Assembly (NCBI GenBank): GCA_020352775.1
Contig: CP070684.1
Span: 916,424 to 962,781 of the forward strand
Direction of reading: 5' to 3'
DNA: 46,358 nt
Origin: Candidatus Omnitrophota bacterium
Lineage (GTDB): Bacteria > Omnitrophota > Gorgyraeia > Duberdicusellales > 4484-171
Every line of letters begins with the position of its first letter. Position 1 is the first letter of the stretch. Below, in pieces: positions 41,973 to 46,358 of this stretch. The position numbers were made by a program, and so were the translations under genes. The notes under the pieces were generated by a model, which was not told the origin of the DNA, did not search any database, and saw nothing but the letters and a program-made list of their open reading frames with translations.

Positions 41973-43417
41973 TGAGAAAATGTTTATTATTTTTATTCGT
42001 TGTTTTTGTTATGGCTACGTTTTCATATGCTTATGCCCAGTCTCCTTCAATAATAAGAATTGGGGATGTGGTAGATATTAATGTCTATGGAGAGCCCCAT
42101 CTAAACGCAAAACTTAAAGTTTCCCAATACGGCACTATTCATTATCTGCGTGTAGGAAAAATTGAGGTAGCAGGGCTTGGTTCAGAAGAGCTAGCTCGAA
42201 AAATTGAGTCATTATTAAGAAAGCACTACCTCTATCTGAGAGCCCCTCAGGTAACAGTGCTGGTCAGTCGCGAAGAACCCTATTATCCAGAAGAGCCACG
42301 CTATGAGCTGCCGCGCTATGAAGAGCCAGCTCGTTATTATGAAGATATGCCTCGCTACGAAGAAAAGCCTTATTATCCTAAGGTAAGCCGGCCAGGATAC
42401 AGAGTGAGTGATGTTTCTAGCCGGAGAGAATATACATTTGCCAGAGACGTAAGGCCAACTTATCAGATAGCTCCCGGCGATAGGCTAGCAGTTTCTGTGT
42501 ACGGTGAACCTGGATTTGATAGAGAAGTGCGGGTTTCCGAGAGAGGTACGATCCTGTACCCACCTTTAGGAGAAGTTTATGTAGAGGGCCTTGCGGTCGA
42601 AGAGGCAACGAGAAAATTAGAAGGGTTGCTCGGAAAAGATTATTTTGTAGATCCTAAAGTAAGCGTTGATATCGTAGAATATGGAAAATTTTATGTCCAA
42701 GGAGAAGTGGATGCGCCGGGAAGCTTTGAGCTAAGAGGCTCTCTTTCTTTAGTTGACGCCCTTGTGTATGCCGGCGGCCCTACTGAAAAAGCTGAATTAT
42801 CTCACGTAAAAGTGTTTAGAACCTACGGTGAAGCAGGTGAAAAAGAGTTTAGTGTAGATTTGTCACGAGAGGGGGCGAATTTCTTTTTAAAGCCGATGGA
42901 TAGAATAATGGTTGAGCCCAGAGGTAAAATTTACATAATCGGTGCGGTGGCTAGCCCTGGAAATTACCACATCACCAGAGAAACCAAGACTCTTCAGGAT
43001 GCATTGAGCTTTTTGGCCGGGGGGCCAAAAGAAAGCGCAAACGTTTCTGCCATAGAAGTCGTAAGAAAAGAAGCTGGCAGAGATAAAACCTATACCTTGG
43101 ATTTAGCGATTCATAGTGATTTTCCCTTAAAAGAGCTTGATAGAATTACTGTAAAAGAACTGGGAACTATTTCTGTTTTTGGTGAAGTAAGAAGCCCGGG
43201 ACGCTATCATTTAAAAGAAGAGCTTACGGTGGTTGAATTGATTGCTTTGGCAGGAGGATTTACTGAAGATGCTGCCCAGAATGCAGTGAAAGTGATCAGA
43301 AGAGAAGGTAAGACTTTTAGGGTTCCGGTAGCATCTATTTTATCAAGTGGAGATATGTCACGGGATGTTAAACTTAAGGACGGAGATACTGTCATAATTC
43401 CGGAGTCATGGTTCTGA
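41972..43417 (+). CDS. Wza-like polysaccharide export protein with duplicated Poly_export domain
   Basis: A signal peptide (MRKCLLFLFVVFVMATFSYA) is present but no lipobox Cys follows, so it may not be a lipoprotein. The first Poly_export domain is at about 25-105 (IIRIGDVVDINVYGEPHLNA) and a Tyr/Pro/Glu-rich linker at about 106-150. A second Poly_export domain follows at about 165-238 (YQIAPGDRLAVSVYGEPGFD). Three SLBB domains begin near 239 (KFYVQGEVDAPGSF), 317 (KIYIIGAVASPGNYH) and 397 (TISVFGEVRSPGRYH). GGGG lies before the ATG. The protein would form the periplasm-spanning export channel for the polymer made by the transferases. A second Poly_export domain is unusual; typical Wza has one. 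Confidence 0.9.
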   Translation: MRKCLLFLFVVFVMATFSYAYAQSPSIIRIGDVVDINVYGEPHLNAKLKVSQYGTIHYLRVGKIEVAGLGSEELARKIESLLRKHYLYLRAPQVTVLVSREEPYYPEEPRYELPRYEEPARYYEDMPRYEEKPYYPKVSRPGYRVSDVSSRREYTFARDVRPTYQIAPGDRLAVSVYGEPGFDREVRVSERGTILYPPLGEVYVEGLAVEEATRKLEGLLGKDYFVDPKVSVDIVEYGKFYVQGEVDAPGSFELRGSLSLVDALVYAGGPTEKAELSHVKVFRTYGEAGEKEFSVDLSREGANFFLKPMDRIMVEPRGKIYIIGAVASPGNYHITRETKTLQDALSFLAGGPKESANVSAIEVVRKEAGRDKTYTLDLAIHSDFPLKELDRITVKELGTISVFGEVRSPGRYHLKEELTVVELIALAGGFTEDAAQNAVKVIRREGKTFRVPVASILSSGDMSRDVKLKDGDTVIIPESWF

Positions 43418-43516
43418 TAAGTTTTTAATGGATAGCATATTTAGCATAGCGAGGAGATAGAAAAAATAAAAAGTCTTCCCATTCCCCTAATAGTTTTAGA
43501 ATAAAAGAATAATATA

Positions 43517-45349
43517 ATGATACCACCGCCAGAAGTAAAAGAACTTACAATAATCGATTATCTTGAGATAGTTTTAAAGCGTCTCTGGCTGGTCATTGCC
43601 TGTGTAGGTATTATTGGAGGTTTTGTAGCTTACTATGATTTCTCTTCCGTTAAAATTTATCAAACCAGGGCTACTCTTTACATCAAATCTCAAATGACAA
43701 AAGTTACAGGTGAGGAGGAAAAGATTTATGACGTAGGCATTCCCGATAGGCAGACACAAATGATTCTTCTTACATCTCAGTCTTTATCAGATAGAGTGAT
43801 TAAAAGTCTAGATCTTTTAAAAGATCCTGGGTTTAGGAATGCGAAGTACCCTAGCCGTAAGCTGCGCAATATGGTAAAGATTAGAGGGGTGGGAAAGACC
43901 GACATTGTAGAAGTCAAAGTGCAGGGTCGTGACCCTTTAAAAATAACACGCATAGCAAATACTTGGGTAGAAGAGGCTATTGCCGAGGACCTTCAAAGAA
44001 AATTCGGAGTCACCAAAGAAGGGATAAAGTGGTTGCAAAAACAGATGGATGAGGCTTTAGTAAAGTTGAAGCGAGCCGAAGAGAAGCTGAATGAATTTAT
44101 TAAAAAGAATAGGCTTATTACCATTCCTGATATAGGAATAAAAACAGAGTCTTTGATAGAGGGCCTAAAGCTACAAAAATCAAATCTTGAAAGAGAAATC
44201 ATGGAAGCTTCCCGTATTTATAAAGGAAAACACGCAAAGATAATGACTCTCCTACGTCAATTAGACGCGGTTAATGAAAAACTAGAAGAGGAAACAGATA
44301 AAATGTATGCTCTCCAGGAAAAAGGAGTAGAGTATAAGCTCCTTAGGCAGGAAGCAGAAAATTACGAGGCTGCCTATGAAAGCTTTAGAGACCGCATTCA
44401 GGAGCTTGATATTTCACAAGAACTCCTGACTTCTAATATTCAACTTGTTGATGAGGCCATAATTCCTACCAAACCCATAAAACCTAACCCCAAAAAAGAT
44501 ATCCTTATGGGGCTAATGGCTGGTTTTGTCCTGGGCGTCGGCTTAAGTTACTTTTTAGAATATATGGATTCGACTCTTAAAACTTCAGAGGATGTGGAGT
44601 TTTATACCAAGATGCCCTTTTTGGGATATGTGCCCGTGATCCTAAAAGAGGTGGATAAAAAGGATGTGGGACTGGTAACTCATCTTAAGCCGTATTCCCA
44701 GGTAGCGGAATCATTTCGAAACTTAAGAGTATCACTTGTATTTTCTTCATCGGAGGAGAAAGCATTAAGAAATATTGTGGTCACCAGCACCACTCCCCAG
44801 GAAGGAAAGAGTTTTGTCGCCGCCAACCTTGCTATTTCCTGTGCTGCTGCCAAAGAACCTACCTTATTAATTGATGCCGACATGAGAAAGGGCATACTTA
44901 ACGAATTATTTAAAATTAAAACCAAGAAGGGTCTTACCGGTGTATTGGCGGGAATGTATTCCTGGGATGAAGCAGTGGTTGATACCCCTGTTTCCAGCCT
45001 ACAGCTATTACCTTGTGGCGCTTTTTCACCTAATCCTACTGCCCTGTTAAATACAGAGAAGCTCAAAGGTATGTTTAAGCAAATGGAAGAAAAATATAAA
45101 AGAATAATCATTGATTCCCCTCCTATTTTAAGTGTCGCTGATTCGGTGATTTTGGGTGGTGAATCTTCCGGTGTAGTTTTCGTGATTAAAGCAAAAGAAG
45201 CCCCTCTTAATCGTATCCTAGAAGCAAAGAAGATATTGGGGAAAAAGGTAAATATTGTCGGTGCAATATTAAACGGCGCCGAAATCAAAAAGGACAGCTA
45301 TTATTACTACCATTACTACCACACTTCCCCTGAGAAAAAATCTGGATGA
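43517..45349 (+). CDS. Wzc-like chain-length regulator with tyrosine autokinase domain
   Basis: The Wzz part has a first membrane helix at about 22-43 (LWLVIACVGIIGGFVAYY), a long periplasmic coiled-coil region (about 165-300), the Pro-rich PTKPIKPNPKKDILMG, and a second helix near 335-350. The cytoplasmic BY-kinase domain has the Walker A loop STTPQEGKS near 426, Walker A' LLIDADMR near 450 and Walker B IIIDSPP near 530. It ends with the autophosphorylated cluster SYYYYHYYH near 593-600. At 610 residues it lacks the longer C-terminus of Wzc but has all parts. It controls polymer length with a Wzy partner and pairs with the Wza-like protein. The stop overlaps the next ATG (ATGA). Confidence 0.93.
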   Translation: MIPPPEVKELTIIDYLEIVLKRLWLVIACVGIIGGFVAYYDFSSVKIYQTRATLYIKSQMTKVTGEEEKIYDVGIPDRQTQMILLTSQSLSDRVIKSLDLLKDPGFRNAKYPSRKLRNMVKIRGVGKTDIVEVKVQGRDPLKITRIANTWVEEAIAEDLQRKFGVTKEGIKWLQKQMDEALVKLKRAEEKLNEFIKKNRLITIPDIGIKTESLIEGLKLQKSNLEREIMEASRIYKGKHAKIMTLLRQLDAVNEKLEEETDKMYALQEKGVEYKLLRQEAENYEAAYESFRDRIQELDISQELLTSNIQLVDEAIIPTKPIKPNPKKDILMGLMAGFVLGVGLSYFLEYMDSTLKTSEDVEFYTKMPFLGYVPVILKEVDKKDVGLVTHLKPYSQVAESFRNLRVSLVFSSSEEKALRNIVVTSTTPQEGKSFVAANLAISCAAAKEPTLLIDADMRKGILNELFKIKTKKGLTGVLAGMYSWDEAVVDTPVSSLQLLPCGAFSPNPTALLNTEKLKGMFKQMEEKYKRIIIDSPPILSVADSVILGGESSGVVFVIKAKEAPLNRILEAKKILGKKVNIVGAILNGAEIKKDSYYYYHYYHTSPEKKSG

Positions 45350-46358
45350 TACGAAAAGTTTCTTTTTTCTCCTTTTTCTCTGAACTCATTCTGGTTTTCC
45401 TTATTATTTTTGCACCACTTAATCACGGATCTTATGCCCCTCTTAGTCGAACAATTTTACAGCTTACCTCATTTTTTCTTCTTTTCATATTCCTTATAAG
45501 ACTGACAGTAATTTCTAAACAGAAAGTCGTATATCCGCCTTCTATATTTTTTATGCTTTTATTTTTTGTTGTAATCTTATTTCAATTAATACCCCTGCCT
45601 AAAAATATATTAAACATATTGTCTCCCAACACCCTAAAATTATATCAACAATATCTTCCCTCTAGTGGGCTAAAAAGCTCATTCACTTTAAGCCTATATC
45701 CTTTTGCCACAAAAGAAATGGCAGTATTGCTTTTTGCCTCCTTTTGTTTATTTTTTAATGTTATAAATATAATTGATAAAAAAAGCAGATTTGAAAGGTT
45801 GCTAGTGATAATTATTCTTTGGGCGGTAGGGTTATCGTTCTATGGGATAATGAAGAAATTCTTTGTTTCAGGGGGCTGGGTTCATGCGGATCCAAGTTTT
45901 GGTACTTTTCATAGCAGAAATCTCTATGCCGCTTATATGGTAATGATTGCCCCTTTGACTATAGGTTATGCCCTTTCCTGCAAGGACAGATACAAAAGCA
46001 TCCTTTTTGGTTTTTTAGGAGCAATAATTTCTGTAAGTATTTTTGTTTCTACCTCGCGCGGTGGCGTACTAAGCTTAATCTTTGCATTACTGCTTTTGTC
46101 TTTTTTTTCCTTTAAAGGGGGGGTTGTAAAAGAAAATTTGTGGGTAATCATTGTTTTTATTATCATTCTTGTAATATTAGCAATGGCAGTTGACCTTGGG
46201 CCTTTAAAGGGAAAGCTTTTTGATTTGTTTGGCCGATCTGGAATTATCACCAGATGGATAATATTAAAGGATGCAGTGGGAATGGTAAAAGATTTTCCTT
46301 TATTCGGAATAGGTTTGGGAAATGCCCAACAAATTTATACTCAATATAAAACCCATTC
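45346..46358 (+). CDS. O-antigen ligase family membrane protein, 3'-truncated by the window edge
   Basis: The frame from the ATG at 45346 stays open to the end of the window (337 codons). Many hydrophobic segments are seen, with the family hallmarks in the right order: FGTFHSRNLYAAYMVMIAPL, VSTSRGGVLSL, and near the truncation DFPLFGIGLGNAQQIYTQYK. These match the Wzy_C/O-antigen ligase family (PF04932). It is coupled to the Wzc-like gene by an ATGA overlap. It is the third polymerase/ligase-like protein in the window, and its place next to Wza and Wzc suggests that it is the dedicated polymerase of the export system. Confidence 0.85.
   Translation, partial: MIRKVSFFSFFSELILVFLIIFAPLNHGSYAPLSRTILQLTSFFLLFIFLIRLTVISKQKVVYPPSIFFMLLFFVVILFQLIPLPKNILNILSPNTLKLYQQYLPSSGLKSSFTLSLYPFATKEMAVLLFASFCLFFNVINIIDKKSRFERLLVIIILWAVGLSFYGIMKKFFVSGGWVHADPSFGTFHSRNLYAAYMVMIAPLTIGYALSCKDRYKSILFGFLGAIISVSIFVSTSRGGVLSLIFALLLLSFFSFKGGVVKENLWVIIVFIIILVILAMAVDLGPLKGKLFDLFGRSGIITRWIILKDAVGMVKDFPLFGIGLGNAQQIYTQYKTH

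Noticed and set aside
43513-43518. TATAAT directly in front of the Wzc-like gene
   Set aside because: It overlaps the start codon and no -35 box lies at the proper distance.
44680-45288. A 202-codon open frame on the minus strand
   Set aside because: It lies inside the kinase domain of the Wzc-like gene, whose motifs are all in the plus-strand frame; the minus frame shows no recognisable motif.

Overview
The window is one long envelope-polysaccharide (exopolysaccharide, capsule or O-antigen type) region from a Gram-negative-type bacterium with low-GC DNA. The outer-membrane logic is explicit: an SLBB/Poly_export lipid-bilayer exporter, an outer-membrane beta-barrel protein and a Wzz-tyrosine-kinase polymerisation regulator. 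The protein families and the clustering of TPR, barrel, Wza-like, Wzc-like and O-antigen-ligase genes are compatible with an uncultivated lineage such as Omnitrophota. That assignment is a guess from general appearance; no taxonomic marker is present. No rRNA, tRNA, CRISPR array, transposase or phage gene was seen.

Layout. (1) Positions 1-17632 are a tightly packed plus-strand operon of glycosyltransferases (GT2, GT4 and two DxD transferases of one rare family). It also carries a polysaccharide pyruvyl transferase, a WcaF-like acetyltransferase, an O-antigen-polymerase-like membrane protein, a GT2-GT4 fusion and, last, a WbaP/WcaJ-type initiating phosphoglycosyltransferase. Most genes overlap or nearly touch. 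(2) Positions 17653-19997 hold a HAMP-GGDEF protein, a small membrane protein and a PilZ protein, which looks like a cyclic-di-GMP control insert. (3) Positions 20196-34298 are a second glycan block: an MsbA/PglK-type ABC exporter, a decayed initiating transferase (pseudogene), six GTs, a second GT remnant, a second polymerase-like protein and three more GTs, closed by an intrinsic terminator. (4) Positions 34414-38504 hold an STT3-like GT-C membrane protein (minus), a divergent geranylgeranyl-reductase-like flavoprotein (plus) and two minus-strand envelope proteins of unknown function. (5) From 38899 to the end is the export module: a TPR protein split by an in-frame TAA, a BBP2-like barrel, a Wza-like protein with a duplicated Poly_export domain, a Wzc-like kinase and the start of a third O-antigen-ligase-like protein that runs off the window.

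How the genes could work together (inference). The WbaP-like enzyme loads the first sugar on a polyprenyl phosphate. The 21 intact GT genes extend it, and pyruvyl and acetyl groups decorate it. A flippase moves it across the inner membrane: no Wzx is present, so the ABC exporter is the local candidate. Wzy-like proteins polymerise it under Wzc control, and the Wza-like protein with TPR and barrel partners exports it. The GGDEF/PilZ pair suggests c-di-GMP control. The STT3-like and GGR-like pair hints at transfer of a glycan to another acceptor, or at a reduced (dolichol-like) polyprenyl carrier.

Most notable points: an apparently split TPR gene, a GT gene with no canonical start codon, two decayed genes in block 3, a duplicated pair of GT2 paralogues 25 kb apart, an STT3-like protein without WWDYG beside a GGR homologue, several near-consensus promoters lying within about 18 nt of start codons, and no sugar-nucleotide synthesis gene despite more than twenty transferases.
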